Shown piece by piece: positions 1-9,397 of a stretch of 40,345 nt of DNA. Source of the DNA: Candidatus Cryptobacteroides aphodequi. Its GTDB lineage: Bacteria; Bacteroidota; Bacteroidia; Bacteroidales; UBA932. Numbering within the stretch: the stretch's first letter is position 1; each line of letters begins with the position of its first letter. The notes beneath the pieces were generated by a model. The model saw nothing but the letters and a program-made list of their open reading frames with translations. It ran no database searches and was not told the DNA's origin. The position numbers and the translations under genes were made by a program. The stretch lies in the NCBI GenBank assembly GCA_018065265.1, contig JAGHTP010000051.1:1-40345 (forward strand), in the 5' to 3' direction.

Positions 1-2320
1 CGGTAATTCCCGAGATTACAGGAACGCCGTTAAAGACTTTTGCCGTTACAGTGAAGGCGCCCTTGAAGCGCAGTCCGACGTAAGCACCGGCGCTCTCAAG
101 CCCGGTGCCGTAGAGGAGAAGTCCGCCGGTAGCATCCTGAACGAATACGTTGGAGCCGTTGATATAGGTAACTTCAACAAAATTTTCGGGGTCGAGGATG
201 AACTTTGTAGCTCCGCCGAGAATGGCTGCGTTGACTGCAGCGCAGCTCGTGTATGTTTCAAGGTCGGGCTGGGGCTCGGTACCCTTCTTGTGAGAGATGT
301 AGTATGCGCTGCCGGCCTGTACTGTACTCTCGTATTCGGTGCGGAGAGCCTTGATGGTGATGGTATCATTGACTTCGAGGCCGAGTGAGTCGACATAGTT
401 CTTGATGCGCTCGGCGCCCTTCTCCTTGTAAAGGCCGTAAACGTAAACGGATCCGGTCTCGTCTTCCATGTAGAAGTCGTTGTACGTAGGATTATCAATA
501 TTGGTAATCTTACCGGTGAGCTGATACCAGTCCAGAGAGCTTACCGGAGCAGCATTGAAGTCGGCGATGGTTGTTGCGCCATGGTCCGTCTCGGTAAGAA
601 CTGCGCCCTTATCCTCGAAGGTGGTCATCATCACGTTTACTATGGCGATGTCACCATTCTTGGTTGTTCCGATGGTATATCCGGTAGCGGCAATCCTGTG
701 TCCGTTGAGGTTGCCTACATTCTCGATAGTTGCGTACTGGAGACGGGCGATGGTGGTACCTTCGTCAGCAAGGGCGATATTGTAATAGCTGCCATCGACG
801 GTAAGGATACCTTCGAAGCTGACGTAATCGACAGTCTTGACCTCAGCGTTATACCACGCTACAAACGCGTCGTAGTCGTATCCCACTGCTGTAGGATGAG
901 CGAAGTCGTCTTTGTGGCCGACCTTATCGACAATTGCAGCTGCAGTGAACTGGTTGAATCCGCCGTATGCAGAGACAACGCCACTTATGGTAATCTCGTC
1001 GCCGATTACAAAATCAACAGCGGCATTCTTGTAATAAAGGATATAGCCCGTGCCATCAGTAACGAGGCATCCACGCGAATAAACACCGGCGACGGTACCC
1101 TTGACATTGAATGTCTTTTCGGCATCGGTCGAAGCCTGAACGTCTGCAATGCTGTCAAAGCTGGTGACAACACCGCTCTGGGTAAGAGTGATATCGACAC
1201 TGAATACTCCGTCTGTAGAAGCTACAGTGAAGGTTGCGGTACGCTCGGTTTCGCCCTCGTTGGCGTCGAACTGAACAGTGATCTTTCCGTCTCCGCTTCC
1301 GCTTTCGGCAAAGTTCTTGACCCAGTCACCCTCTTTCTTTGTAACGGTCCAGGCGAGGTTGGAAGAAACTGCGAACTCGGCCTCGGTAGCGCTGGCGCCG
1401 ACGGTCTGGTTCTTGGGGTTGACGCTGAGGTAATCCGTATTGAGCACTACGTCCTTGGTGTCCTCGTACAGGAAAGGATAAACGGTATATTCATCAGCCT
1501 GAGGATAAGCACTGAACGTGGTGTAGTTTTCAGAACCATAAGACAGAATGCCTCCGTTGAGGGTAATCTCGAAGGTGCCGTCACCGCGGGGAGCGACAGC
1601 CCATGCGTAAGACTCTACGGGAGTCTCGCCAAGGAGGGAGCAGCTCCAAGTCTTGTAGCCGGTCTGCTTCCAGATATAGCGGCTGTTGTACATCTGAATG
1701 GTGTAGCCACCCTCAACCTCTGTGAAGATAAGTCCGTTGGTCTCGTCAGGAAGTGTGATGGATCCGTCGGCATTTGCCTCAACAGGTGTTGACTTGGGAT
1801 AGCCATAGGTGCCGGTATCGCCAAAGAGAACCGGAATCACCAGAGAATTGTCCTGATTTGCAGCAATGGCGACAACGAGGTAAGCCTTCCCCGATGTAAT
1901 GTTATCAACCTTCACATAGGTATGACGGGTATCAAGGGCGGAATCGCCTTCCTGGTCAACCTTTACCGCTGCATTGATGGACTCGTTTTCAAGAAGAGCG
2001 AATACCACCTTTCCCGAACGGGGGCCCTGGGTTGATCCGGACTCGTCCACGTTGTCGGCGGCAGTAACGGTAATGGTGGCATTGCCCGAACCGGTGATGG
2101 GATCTATTGTGATCCACTCGGGTGCGGTAGCAATCCATTCACCGTCAGAGGTGATTGTAATCTGCTGTGAAGCAGCATCCTTGGCAGCGAATGTGAGTTC
2201 GCCGGGCTCCGCCTGAAGGCTGCTGCCGGCAGGCTTGAGCGGTTCCTTGTTGTTGCAGGAAGACAGCAGCGCTGCCGCAGCAACAATCATGAGGAGAGTT
2301 GATTTGAAAAATCTTTTCAT
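1..2320 (-). CDS. BACON / OB-fold surface lipoprotein (3' end outside window)
   Basis: I checked this frame codon by codon: it is open from the ATG at 2318-2320 to the window edge (773 codons, no stop), so the C-terminus is missing. The N-terminus has a lipoprotein signal with lipobox LSSC (Cys22), so the protein should be anchored in a membrane, possibly surface exposed. Residues ~35-125 and ~292-383 look like BACON domains (ExWI.I/WTV-type beta motifs), which often mediate carbohydrate or mucin contact. Three later segments (~387-470, ~598-665, ~705-773) share a GxI/V...VxDxTG.I.Y pattern, with GDEI/NDTI motifs in the first two, typical of the OB-fold modules that Bacteroidota append to secreted nucleases and hydrolases. 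A catalytic domain could follow beyond the window. It starts 44 nt after the stop of the upstream TonB receptor, so the two are probably co-transcribed. Exact substrate unknown. Confidence 0.85.
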   Translation of the reverse strand, partial: MKRFFKSTLLMIVAAAALLSSCNNKEPLKPAGSSLQAEPGELTFAAKDAASQQITITSDGEWIATAPEWITIDPITGSGNATITVTAADNVDESGSTQGPRSGKVVFALLENESINAAVKVDQEGDSALDTRHTYVKVDNITSGKAYLVVAIAANQDNSLVIPVLFGDTGTYGYPKSTPVEANADGSITLPDETNGLIFTEVEGGYTIQMYNSRYIWKQTGYKTWSCSLLGETPVESYAWAVAPRGDGTFEITLNGGILSYGSENYTTFSAYPQADEYTVYPFLYEDTKDVVLNTDYLSVNPKNQTVGASATEAEFAVSSNLAWTVTKKEGDWVKNFAESGSGDGKITVQFDANEGETERTATFTVASTDGVFSVDITLTQSGVVTSFDSIADVQASTDAEKTFNVKGTVAGVYSRGCLVTDGTGYILYYKNAAVDFVIGDEITISGVVSAYGGFNQFTAAAIVDKVGHKDDFAHPTAVGYDYDAFVAWYNAEVKTVDYVSFEGILTVDGSYYNIALADEGTTIARLQYATIENVGNLNGHRIAATGYTIGTTKNGDIAIVNVMMTTFEDKGAVLTETDHGATTIADFNAAPVSSLDWYQLTGKITNIDNPTYNDFYMEDETGSVYVYGLYKEKGAERIKNYVDSLGLEVNDTITIKALRTEYESTVQAGSAYYISHKKGTEPQPDLETYTSCAAVNAAILGGATKFILDPENFVEVTYINGSNVFVQDATGGLLLYGTGLESAGAYVGLRFKGAFTVTAKVFNGVPVISGIT

Positions 2321-2364
2321 CTCTTTGGTTTTTGTAGTGATTAAATATGAATTAGTTCAATTTG

Positions 2365-5300
2365 CTAGAATGTAAGCTTCACACCGAGCTGGCAACGCCA
2401 GCGCGAACTGAAGTCGCTGAGATAAATCGCGTTGTCGGACTTGAAGGAGAATGTGGGAAGGACATTTCCGTCCGCATCGGTGCTGAGCTTGTCGATATTG
2501 AGGAGGCTCCTGTTGATGGTGCTGGCGTAATACAGACCCCATTCACGATTGATCAGGTTGCTGAAGTTGATCATGTCGAGGGTAATCTGCACCTTGCGTT
2601 TGCTGGCCTTGTCGTAGAAGAAATCCTGAGCGACCTGGAGGTCGAAATGATTCTCGAAAGCACCTATGCCGGCATTGCGCTCACTCCACTGGCCGCGGTG
2701 AGAGCTCAGATACTTGTCTTCACGTATGGCTTTCTCGAACTTGGCTGCATCGGAAGCCGAAGTGAAAGGCATCTTGGAAACTTCCGCCGTAGTGGGGATA
2801 TACATAAGGGTGTTGCCGGCTATGGCATCACCGTTCAAATCGTCCGCTGCGGAAATATCCTGATAGGTGTAAGAATACCTCTGGCCGGACATTCCGGTGT
2901 ATGCCACGGATACCGATGTACGGAAGATACCGCCATAGATCGGAGAAACGTAGCTTGCGATTGCATTGACCTTGTGAGGTGTATCGTAGATGGAGTATGA
3001 CAGCGACGGGTTGTTGATATCCACGTCCTTGAGCGTGCTGAGGTTGGAAGCCGCCTGGCTGGACAGACCGTCGTTGGTGTTGTAGGAGTGCCCGAAGGTG
3101 TAGGATGCCATGAGGTCAAGACCGAAGTCGAAACGCTTTTCGACCTTTCCACTTACGGAATATGCGTAACCTTCGTTGATGTTGCTCAGTGCGATGATTG
3201 TCTTGAAATCATCGGTCTTGGGACGGTAATAGGGAGCGGCACTTGCCGTATTCGCCGCACCGGCGCCGTAGAAGCTGCTCTTGCTTTCGATGGCGATGTT
3301 GCGGAAATAGATGTTATTGAACTGCTTGCTGAACAGGCCTTCCAGAGTCAGCTTCCAGCCACCGTCGAATTCCTGGTCGAAGCCTAGGTTTGCGCGGAAT
3401 ACCTGAGGATATTTGAAGTTCTTGCTGAGGGTATTGAGCGTAGCTCCGGAATTCTTGCCTTTGATAAGCCCGGCCTCAACGATATCCTTGTAGGGCTCCG
3501 TGGTGATAGGCAGGGTTGCGAGGACTGTCTTGTCGCTCTGCGAGATGCTCTTGGTCTCCATGCCCGTGTTATTGTATGCATTGGAGAGCCATACGAAAGG
3601 AACGCGGCCTGTGAAGAGACCTGCACCTCCACGGAGGAGCGACTTGTGATCTTCAGTAATGAACCAGCGGAATCCTACGCGGGGGCTCCAGAGAACAGTG
3701 GGAGCGGGAACCACGCCCACCTGCTCGCTCGGGTCGGTGGAATACCTGGCGGCATCGGCATTATAGAGTTCGTTGCATGTAGGTTTGTTGAGGAGCATGG
3801 GGACATCTGCGCGGATGCCGTATGTGAGGCTGAAATCACGGCTCGGTTTCCACTCGTCCTGAGCATAGAAGCCAAGCTGGAGGGCATTGGTGGTCGCATA
3901 CCAGTCCGGACCTGTGACACCGCTCACGGTAGGGTCGGCATAATTGTACGCAAACTGGTTGAAATAGTTCGTGCCGGGGCTGTACAAATCCGGGTAAGCG
4001 GTGGCCATGGCGACGGAGAATTCATCGGTACCGGTTGCGAAGAAATCCGCGGCCGTCGAATAATAGTACTGGCCCGTCGCATAGGTGCGGTACGCATTCG
4101 CGAAGGAATAGAGTTCGTTGTGGGTACCAATCGTTATGCTGTGGTCGCCGGCTGCAATGCTGAGATTGTCGGTAAGCGTGTAGGTATTGGTCGTGGTCTT
4201 GTTGATATACGAGCAGTAGTGGGTACCGAGGTCGAGGATGGTGTTGTCTCCGTTTGTGTAGATGGTAGGGAGAGCATAGGGAACCTCGCGGTGCTCGTTC
4301 ACAAGAACGGCCGTTGCACGGAGTTCGTTGTGGATATTGTCTCCGATACGGCTGTTGAGTTCTCCGACAAGAGTGTGAGTGCGGTTCACTATGGCATTGT
4401 TGGAGTTCTCGAAGTAATATGTCTTGTAGCCTGCGCCGATATTCTCCGAAGATGCGTCAAGAAGCTGATAGCGGAACATGAACTTGTTCCTGTCGTTGAT
4501 ATTCCAGTCGATACGCGCAAGGGCATTGATGGAAGTCTTGTGGCTCTGCTGCGGCTGGAAACCCTCGACTACGGGCTTGCCGAAAATATCCTTTCCGTCA
4601 ACGGAATAGGTGTTGATATAGTGGTCGATGGCGGCCTGTGCGACTGCGGCATCCAGATAATCATGAGAGGATCCGTCAGGGAGGACTATAGGCGTGAGGA
4701 ACTTGCGGGCCTCAAGCTCATAGGACTTGTTGACGGGCGAATAGATATTCGGACTGCTGACCTGATGGTACTCGGCGTTCATGAACAGGAAGAGCTTGTT
4801 CTTGATGATGGGGGCGCCGACCGTAGCTCCGAAAGTCTGGTTGAGCTGCTCTTCGTACTTCGTGCGGATGCCGAGTTTGCCGTCGCCGCTGTCCTTCAGG
4901 GAAGTGACCTTCATGGGATCGGTGTAATCGGTCGTACCGGGAGTCGTGCCGATGAAATCCTGATTGTAGTAATGGGCATAGACCGTTCCCTTCACCTGGT
5001 TTGTACCGCTCTTGGTAATGGCATTGATACCACCGCCGGTGAAACCGCTCTGCCTTACGTCGAAAGGAGCTACGACAATCTGAATCTCCTCCACAGCATC
5101 AAGCGAGATGGGATTGGCACCCACCATTGCGCCGTTGGTTCCGTCGCTGGAGAGTCCGAAACTGTCGTTTGCAACGGCACCGTCAATCTGGAAACTGTTG
5201 TAACGCGAACTTGCACCGGCAATGGAAAGACCGCCCTGCTTGCTGTCCACGGCCTGCGGCGTGTACTTGACGATATCGAACACGCTGCGGTTGATGGTAG

Positions 5301-5739
5301 GCGTATGCTCCACCTGCTGGAGCGAGAAACTTGCCCCCGCGCCGGTCTTGCTGGCATTGAAAGCGCTTTCGCTCACTACCACGACGGCATCGAGCTCATT
5401 GCTGGCTTTCATCACGGCGTCAATCACATAAGGGTCGCCGAGTTTGAGGGTTATGCCTTCGTACTTGAGTTCGCCCATTCCGATGAATGAGACAACAACC
5501 TCATACGGGCCGCCGGTACGCATACCGTTGATTGCCCAATGACCCTTGTCGTTGGCAACCGCATAGTACTGTGAACCTGTAGGAGTGTGGACGGCTGTGA
5601 CGACAGCACCGGCAAGAGCCTCTCCGGAATCATCCGAAACGGTACCTTCCATAGCCGAAGTCGTTATCTGCGCACTTGCAGAAACGGCAGAAGCTATTGC
5701 CACGGACAATGACAACAGAAACAGAACAAGTTTTTTCAT
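2365..5739 (-). CDS. Oar-like TonB-dependent receptor (copy 1)
   Basis: Outer-membrane active transporter or adhesin of about 1124 residues. The signal peptide ends near SASAQ (residue 24). It is followed by a CarboxypepD_reg-like beta-sandwich (~25-110; GTVSDDSGEALAGAVV...), a plug domain (~115-230) with the Oar-type stretch DVRQSGFTGGGINAITKSG, and a long barrel ending in Phe (GVKLTF), the usual signal for BAM-dependent insertion. The frame can be extended 9 nt upstream to a TTG at 5746-5748, but the ATG at 5739 (MKKLVLF) gives the proper signal peptide. No SusD-like partner is adjacent; the BACON/OB-fold lipoprotein follows in the same direction instead. Oar-type receptors usually lack SusD. 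It is a paralogue of the next gene upstream. Substrate cannot be read from sequence (peptide or protein import is one possibility). Confidence 0.9.
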   Translation of the reverse strand: MKKLVLFLLSLSVAIASAVSASAQITTSAMEGTVSDDSGEALAGAVVTAVHTPTGSQYYAVANDKGHWAINGMRTGGPYEVVVSFIGMGELKYEGITLKLGDPYVIDAVMKASNELDAVVVVSESAFNASKTGAGASFSLQQVEHTPTINRSVFDIVKYTPQAVDSKQGGLSIAGASSRYNSFQIDGAVANDSFGLSSDGTNGAMVGANPISLDAVEEIQIVVAPFDVRQSGFTGGGINAITKSGTNQVKGTVYAHYYNQDFIGTTPGTTDYTDPMKVTSLKDSGDGKLGIRTKYEEQLNQTFGATVGAPIIKNKLFLFMNAEYHQVSSPNIYSPVNKSYELEARKFLTPIVLPDGSSHDYLDAAVAQAAIDHYINTYSVDGKDIFGKPVVEGFQPQQSHKTSINALARIDWNINDRNKFMFRYQLLDASSENIGAGYKTYYFENSNNAIVNRTHTLVGELNSRIGDNIHNELRATAVLVNEHREVPYALPTIYTNGDNTILDLGTHYCSYINKTTTNTYTLTDNLSIAAGDHSITIGTHNELYSFANAYRTYATGQYYYSTAADFFATGTDEFSVAMATAYPDLYSPGTNYFNQFAYNYADPTVSGVTGPDWYATTNALQLGFYAQDEWKPSRDFSLTYGIRADVPMLLNKPTCNELYNADAARYSTDPSEQVGVVPAPTVLWSPRVGFRWFITEDHKSLLRGGAGLFTGRVPFVWLSNAYNNTGMETKSISQSDKTVLATLPITTEPYKDIVEAGLIKGKNSGATLNTLSKNFKYPQVFRANLGFDQEFDGGWKLTLEGLFSKQFNNIYFRNIAIESKSSFYGAGAANTASAAPYYRPKTDDFKTIIALSNINEGYAYSVSGKVEKRFDFGLDLMASYTFGHSYNTNDGLSSQAASNLSTLKDVDINNPSLSYSIYDTPHKVNAIASYVSPIYGGIFRTSVSVAYTGMSGQRYSYTYQDISAADDLNGDAIAGNTLMYIPTTAEVSKMPFTSASDAAKFEKAIREDKYLSSHRGQWSERNAGIGAFENHFDLQVAQDFFYDKASKRKVQITLDMINFSNLINREWGLYYASTINRSLLNIDKLSTDADGNVLPTFSFKSDNAIYLSDFSSRWRCQLGVKLTF

Positions 5740-5772
5740 ATATATCAATTATTTGATGCGTTCGAACCGTCA

Positions 5773-5780
5773 CAAATTTA
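5773..5780 (-). promoter_or_regulatory. -7 box for Oar-like receptor 1
   Basis: TAAATTTG on the minus strand fits the Bacteroidota -7 consensus TAnnTTTG, 33 nt before the receptor ATG. The -33 side is only a T-rich tract, so the promoter is moderately supported. Confidence 0.55.
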
Positions 5781-5815
5781 CAAAATTTCCTTGACAGAAA
5801 AAAACCGGAAACAAC

Positions 5816-5848
5816 AAAAAAACCAGCCGGGCGGAAAGGCCCGGCTGG
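5816..5848 (-). terminator. Rho-independent terminator after Oar-like receptor 2
   Basis: A perfect 10-bp stem (CCAGCCGGGC, 5823-5832, with GCCCGGCTGG, 5839-5848) closes a 6-nt loop. On the minus strand it is followed directly by seven T (5816-5822). It lies 44 nt after the stop codon of the receptor at 5893-9225 and separates the two receptor transcripts. Confidence 0.92.
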
Positions 5849-5892
5849 ATGATGGTGTAGTGCTGGTTTTAAATCAACTCAGCTGCGGCATA

Positions 5893-8800
5893 CTAGAAGA
5901 ACCACTTGGCGCTGAAGAGAATCTGCCAGGTTGAAGAGAGGTCCTTGAAGTTGTTCCATTCAGGAGCCGTGAAGGTGTAGTTGGCACCGTCAAAGTTGAG
6001 AATGGTATTGCTGCTCATGACTTTGTAAACACCCCAGTCGCTGTTGATGAGGTTGCCCACATTCTTGATGTCAACACCGAGCTCGAGAGTCTGGGTGCGG
6101 CCGGCAACATCGAAGTAGATGTCCTGAGCGGCACGGATGTTAAGCCTGTTGAGCCAGGGTGCCTTGGCACCGTTGCGGACTGAGTATTCTCCACGATGCT
6201 TGCTTGTGTACTTGTCGCTTGCAAGGAAGTCGGCGTATGCAGCCTTGTTCTCGGCATCGGCGAAAGGCATGCTCTCAAGTTCAGCATCGGTAGGGATGTA
6301 GATGAGCTGCGAAGCGTTGTTGACACCGCCGCTGACATTGTTCATAAGGTAAGATACCCTTGAGTATGAGTAGCTGCTGATGTAACCGATATTGAGACCC
6401 TCATAGAAAGCACTGATCTTGGTTGCTGTGCGGTTGCCTTCCTTGATTGTATAGAGAGCGTTTGCGATTACACGGTTGGGAGCAACATAGAATGCATTTC
6501 CGAGGCAAGGAGAAACACTTCCGTTGAGGGTGTAGGTGTTTGCGAACTCGGATACCTGGTCGCCGTTACCGTCGGAGAGGCTGGTTGCACCGCTGCGGGT
6601 ATAGGCTGCGCTGAGGTCGAGGCCGAAGTCGAAGCTTTTGCTGAGCTGTGCGGTTACTGAATAGTAGTGGCCGCTGAGGTCGGTGTTCTTGAGGAGGTAG
6701 CCGCCTACCTTGCCGCCGCTGATGCCTTCGCTTACCCATTTCTCACGGGCAGCAGGCTCGCCGGGAAGAGTGACTTCGCCGTCCTTCTTCCAGTTAAGAC
6801 CATAAGCGTAAACCTCGTTGTAGTTTTTGCTGAACACACCTTCGAGAGTAGCCTTGATGCCGCCGGGGAGTTTGGCGTCGATAGCGAGTGAAGACTTCCA
6901 GCTTGAAGGCATCTTGAGGTCTTTGCTGATGATGGTGGTAGATGAAGGAGCTGCAAGATCCTGCTTCTCGAAAGGAGTCGTGCCATAAAGCTGGTTGATG
7001 ACGTCCTTGCGGTCCTGGTGGAAGTGGATGCCATACTTGTTGGTGCCGTCAGACATCACGTCCTTGTAGATACCCTGGTACTGGAGGCAGTTGCCGTTTC
7101 CGATAGCGGATACGAGCCATACGTTGGGAATGCGGCCGGTGTAGATACCTGTACCACCACGGACGATGAGGCTGCGGTCCTTGAGGACATCCCAATTGAA
7201 GCCGAGACGAGGCGATACGCTTACGCGTGCAGCGGGAACGTCAGCTGTGCTGAGGCCTTCGAACGAAGTGCCGGGGTTGGCCTTGGCGATTTCTGCAAAT
7301 GCCTTGTTGTTGTTGTCGGTAGGGATGGAGATGAGAGGGAGCTCGAGACGCAGACCTGCAGTCAGCTTGAAGTAGTCGGAGATGGCAATCTCATCCTGAA
7401 CGTAAGCTGAGAACTGGCTGTAGTCGAATGAAGGGAATACCTGCTGGGTAGGATCGTCAAGGTTGGCGTGGGTGATCATGAACGCAACGGGACCCGTGCT
7501 GGCGCTGGGGTTCTCGACATCCTGCTTGAATGAATCGAATGAATCATAGATATACCAGCCTGCACCGCCCTGCATGTAACCGTTCTTCGAGCGGTTCCAC
7601 TCGTAGCTGAGACCTGCGATGAAGTTGTTGATACCTACGTGGTATGTGAACTCGTCGGTAGCCGTTACGATAGCGACTTCGCGAAGGTTGCCGTATGTGA
7701 AAGGATCGACACCGATGGTGGTGAGGATGGCGTCGGTATCAGAACCGGTGACACCTTCCTTGCTGAGGATATCCACTGTAGGGAAGAGGTCGCCCACGAA
7801 TGAGCGGGGCTCGTTCTGGTGTGAGTAGGAAACGCGGAACATGTTGTTGCCGTTTCCGTCGAAGAGACGGCTGTTGAGTTCAGCGGCGATAGAGGTGAAG
7901 TTCTGCTCCTGGTAGTAGCGGGCAGCCTCATAAGGCATTGCGAATGTTGACTGACGGCCTGCAGAGTAGCGGTTGAACTTGACATCTGTTCCGTTGTAAA
8001 CATATGAAGAGTTGGTTCCGCCGATAGGGCTCATTGAAGAGCTGGGGCTTGAAGAATAGTAGTTGTGGGTGTGGCTGAAACGGACATTGAGTTTGTTGTT
8101 GTCGTTGATGAGCCAGTCGATGCGGGCGAGAACCTTATAGTCGGGAGTCTCGAGTGAGAAGCCCTGGTAGCGTCCGGGGTTGTAACCGAACTTGTCGCCA
8201 ACGTAAGCCTTCATTTCGTCCATCTGGGCAACGGTGGGACGGTTGTAGTTCTTGCCGTCTCCCCACTCTGCCGAAGCGTCCGGACGAGCCTCGGTGCTTG
8301 AACCGGGAACGGTGTCGAAGCTGTACTCGCCATTTACGAAGAAGAAGAGTTTATCCTTGATGATAGGGCCACCTACGGTGAAACCTACGGTATTGTTGAG
8401 CATGTCGTTGTTGGCAACCTCAGCGTCACCTACCTTGTAGCCGCGGGTATCCTGGCTTGTGTAGTAGTTGTAAACGGAAGCCTTGAACTCGTTGCTACCG
8501 CTCTTGGTGACGGCGTTGATGGAACCACCGGTGAAACCGCTCTGACGAACGTCGAAAGGAGTGATGTTGATACTCATCTGCTCGATGGCGTCAATCGAAA
8601 TAGGGCTGCCACCTGCGGGGAGGTTGCTGCCGATACCGAAGGCGTTGTTGAAAGCGGCACCGTCAACGGTAACTGAAGAACCGCGGTAGTTGCCACCACC
8701 GACTGCGATACCGGAAGTGGTGCTGGAAGCCTGGGGAGTAAGTGCGAGCACATCGTTGAGGCTGCGGCTTACGGTAGGGAGATTCGACAGAGTCTTCTGG

Positions 8801-9225
8801 CTGACTGCAGTACCGGCACCCGAACGGCGAATGTTCATACCTGCGTCTGAAGCGTCGGAGGTAAGAACAGCGGCGTCAAGGGCAATGGACTCGTCCTGAA
8901 GCTTGGCATCGATCTCGATAACATCGGCAAGAGGTGCGGTAATACCCTTGATCTCAGCCTTGGCATAACCAAGCATCTCGACTGTTACGGTGTAAGGACC
9001 GCCAGGAGTCACGTTGTTGATGCGATAGTTACCATTGTTGTCGGTAACCGAATAATAAACAGCGCCTGTGGGGATGTAAGTCGCCACGACGGGAGCACCG
9101 GCAACGGTTCCCTGGGCATCGGAAACCTTACCTGCGATGGTGGAAGTAGTTACCTGCGCGTAGGCAGAAACTGCAAAAAGAGTCATCGCCAGAGACGACA
9201 ACAGAGTTTTGATAGTTTTTTTCAT
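5893..9225 (-). CDS. Oar-like TonB-dependent receptor (copy 2)
   Basis: Second large outer-membrane receptor, about 1110 residues from the ATG at 9225 (MKKTIKTLL). The frame runs on upstream to 9291, but those codons cross the promoter and are unlikely to be translated. Order of parts: signal peptide ending SAYAQ (residue 24), CarboxypepD_reg-like domain (~25-110, GKVSDAQGTVAGAPVV), plug with TVDGAAFNN and FDVRQSGFTGGSINAVTKSG, then the barrel ending KWFF. Architecture and several motifs match the neighbouring receptor, so the pair looks like an old tandem duplication. It has its own promoter (9261-9291) and a strong terminator (5816-5848), so it is a single-gene transcript. No SusD partner. 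Substrate unknown. Confidence 0.9.
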   Translation of the reverse strand: MKKTIKTLLSSLAMTLFAVSAYAQVTTSTIAGKVSDAQGTVAGAPVVATYIPTGAVYYSVTDNNGNYRINNVTPGGPYTVTVEMLGYAKAEIKGITAPLADVIEIDAKLQDESIALDAAVLTSDASDAGMNIRRSGAGTAVSQKTLSNLPTVSRSLNDVLALTPQASSTTSGIAVGGGNYRGSSVTVDGAAFNNAFGIGSNLPAGGSPISIDAIEQMSINITPFDVRQSGFTGGSINAVTKSGSNEFKASVYNYYTSQDTRGYKVGDAEVANNDMLNNTVGFTVGGPIIKDKLFFFVNGEYSFDTVPGSSTEARPDASAEWGDGKNYNRPTVAQMDEMKAYVGDKFGYNPGRYQGFSLETPDYKVLARIDWLINDNNKLNVRFSHTHNYYSSSPSSSMSPIGGTNSSYVYNGTDVKFNRYSAGRQSTFAMPYEAARYYQEQNFTSIAAELNSRLFDGNGNNMFRVSYSHQNEPRSFVGDLFPTVDILSKEGVTGSDTDAILTTIGVDPFTYGNLREVAIVTATDEFTYHVGINNFIAGLSYEWNRSKNGYMQGGAGWYIYDSFDSFKQDVENPSASTGPVAFMITHANLDDPTQQVFPSFDYSQFSAYVQDEIAISDYFKLTAGLRLELPLISIPTDNNNKAFAEIAKANPGTSFEGLSTADVPAARVSVSPRLGFNWDVLKDRSLIVRGGTGIYTGRIPNVWLVSAIGNGNCLQYQGIYKDVMSDGTNKYGIHFHQDRKDVINQLYGTTPFEKQDLAAPSSTTIISKDLKMPSSWKSSLAIDAKLPGGIKATLEGVFSKNYNEVYAYGLNWKKDGEVTLPGEPAAREKWVSEGISGGKVGGYLLKNTDLSGHYYSVTAQLSKSFDFGLDLSAAYTRSGATSLSDGNGDQVSEFANTYTLNGSVSPCLGNAFYVAPNRVIANALYTIKEGNRTATKISAFYEGLNIGYISSYSYSRVSYLMNNVSGGVNNASQLIYIPTDAELESMPFADAENKAAYADFLASDKYTSKHRGEYSVRNGAKAPWLNRLNIRAAQDIYFDVAGRTQTLELGVDIKNVGNLINSDWGVYKVMSSNTILNFDGANYTFTAPEWNNFKDLSSTWQILFSAKWFF

Positions 9226-9260
9226 AAGAAAAATAACAATTATATATTTTTTTACGGGCA

Positions 9261-9291
9261 CAAAGGTACTACACAAATAGTATGGTAACAA
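9261..9291 (-). promoter_or_regulatory. Promoter for Oar-like receptor 2
   Basis: On the minus strand a TACCTTTG -7 box (9261-9268) has a TTG at 9289-9291, a 20-nt spacer, close to the Bacteroidota TTTG-N19-TAnnTTTG arrangement. It sits 35 nt before the receptor ATG, back to back with the metK promoter. Confidence 0.75.
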
Positions 9292-9326
9292 CAGAATTTT
9301 ATCAACGGAGTTATTAACATTTTTAC

Positions 9327-9334
9327 TATCTTTG
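9327..9334 (+). promoter_or_regulatory. -7 box for metK
   Basis: TATCTTTG matches TAnnTTTG. A start about 7 nt downstream (around 9341) would make the mRNA leader almost exactly the length of the riboswitch candidate at 9343-9397. No good -33 box is visible. Confidence 0.7.
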
Positions 9335-9342
9335 TGCCCAAT

Positions 9343-9397
9343 ACGCTTACGAGGACAGATTTGACTGCTTGCAACCTCGCGTCTAAAAAATGCTAAA
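9343..9397 (+). promoter_or_regulatory. SAM-II (SAM_alpha) riboswitch candidate upstream of metK
   Basis: The leader carries the landmarks of the SAM-II aptamer in order: a P1 stem CGAGG (9350-9354) / CCTCG (9375-9379), a loop starting GATTTG (9358-9363) and containing GCTTGCA (9367-9373), then an A-rich tail (TAAAAAA, 9384-9390) and the conserved GCTAAA (9392-9397). From known SAM-II members I recall GAUUUG, GCUUGCA, P1 3' strand, UAAA and GCUAAA in the same order. The GCTAAA abuts the metK ATG at 9398, so SAM binding would hide the initiation region, which fits feedback control of SAM synthase at translation. By eye the pseudoknot helix P2 pairs only partly (TGCTT, 9366-9370, against AAATG with one mismatch), so a covariance-model check is needed. 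Confidence 0.8.

Noticed and set aside
581..1792. Plus-strand 403-codon frame opposite the BACON lipoprotein
   Set aside because: It is antisense to a verified long minus frame with lipobox and BACON motifs, and its translation has no recognisable family.
3646..5490. Plus-strand 614-codon frame within Oar-like receptor 1
   Set aside because: Antisense to a full-length TonB receptor with clear domains; a by-product of codon bias.
2365..9225. SusC/SusD polysaccharide utilisation locus
   Set aside because: Both receptors are of the Oar type, and no SusD, glycoside hydrolase, ECF sigma or hybrid sensor gene is present.
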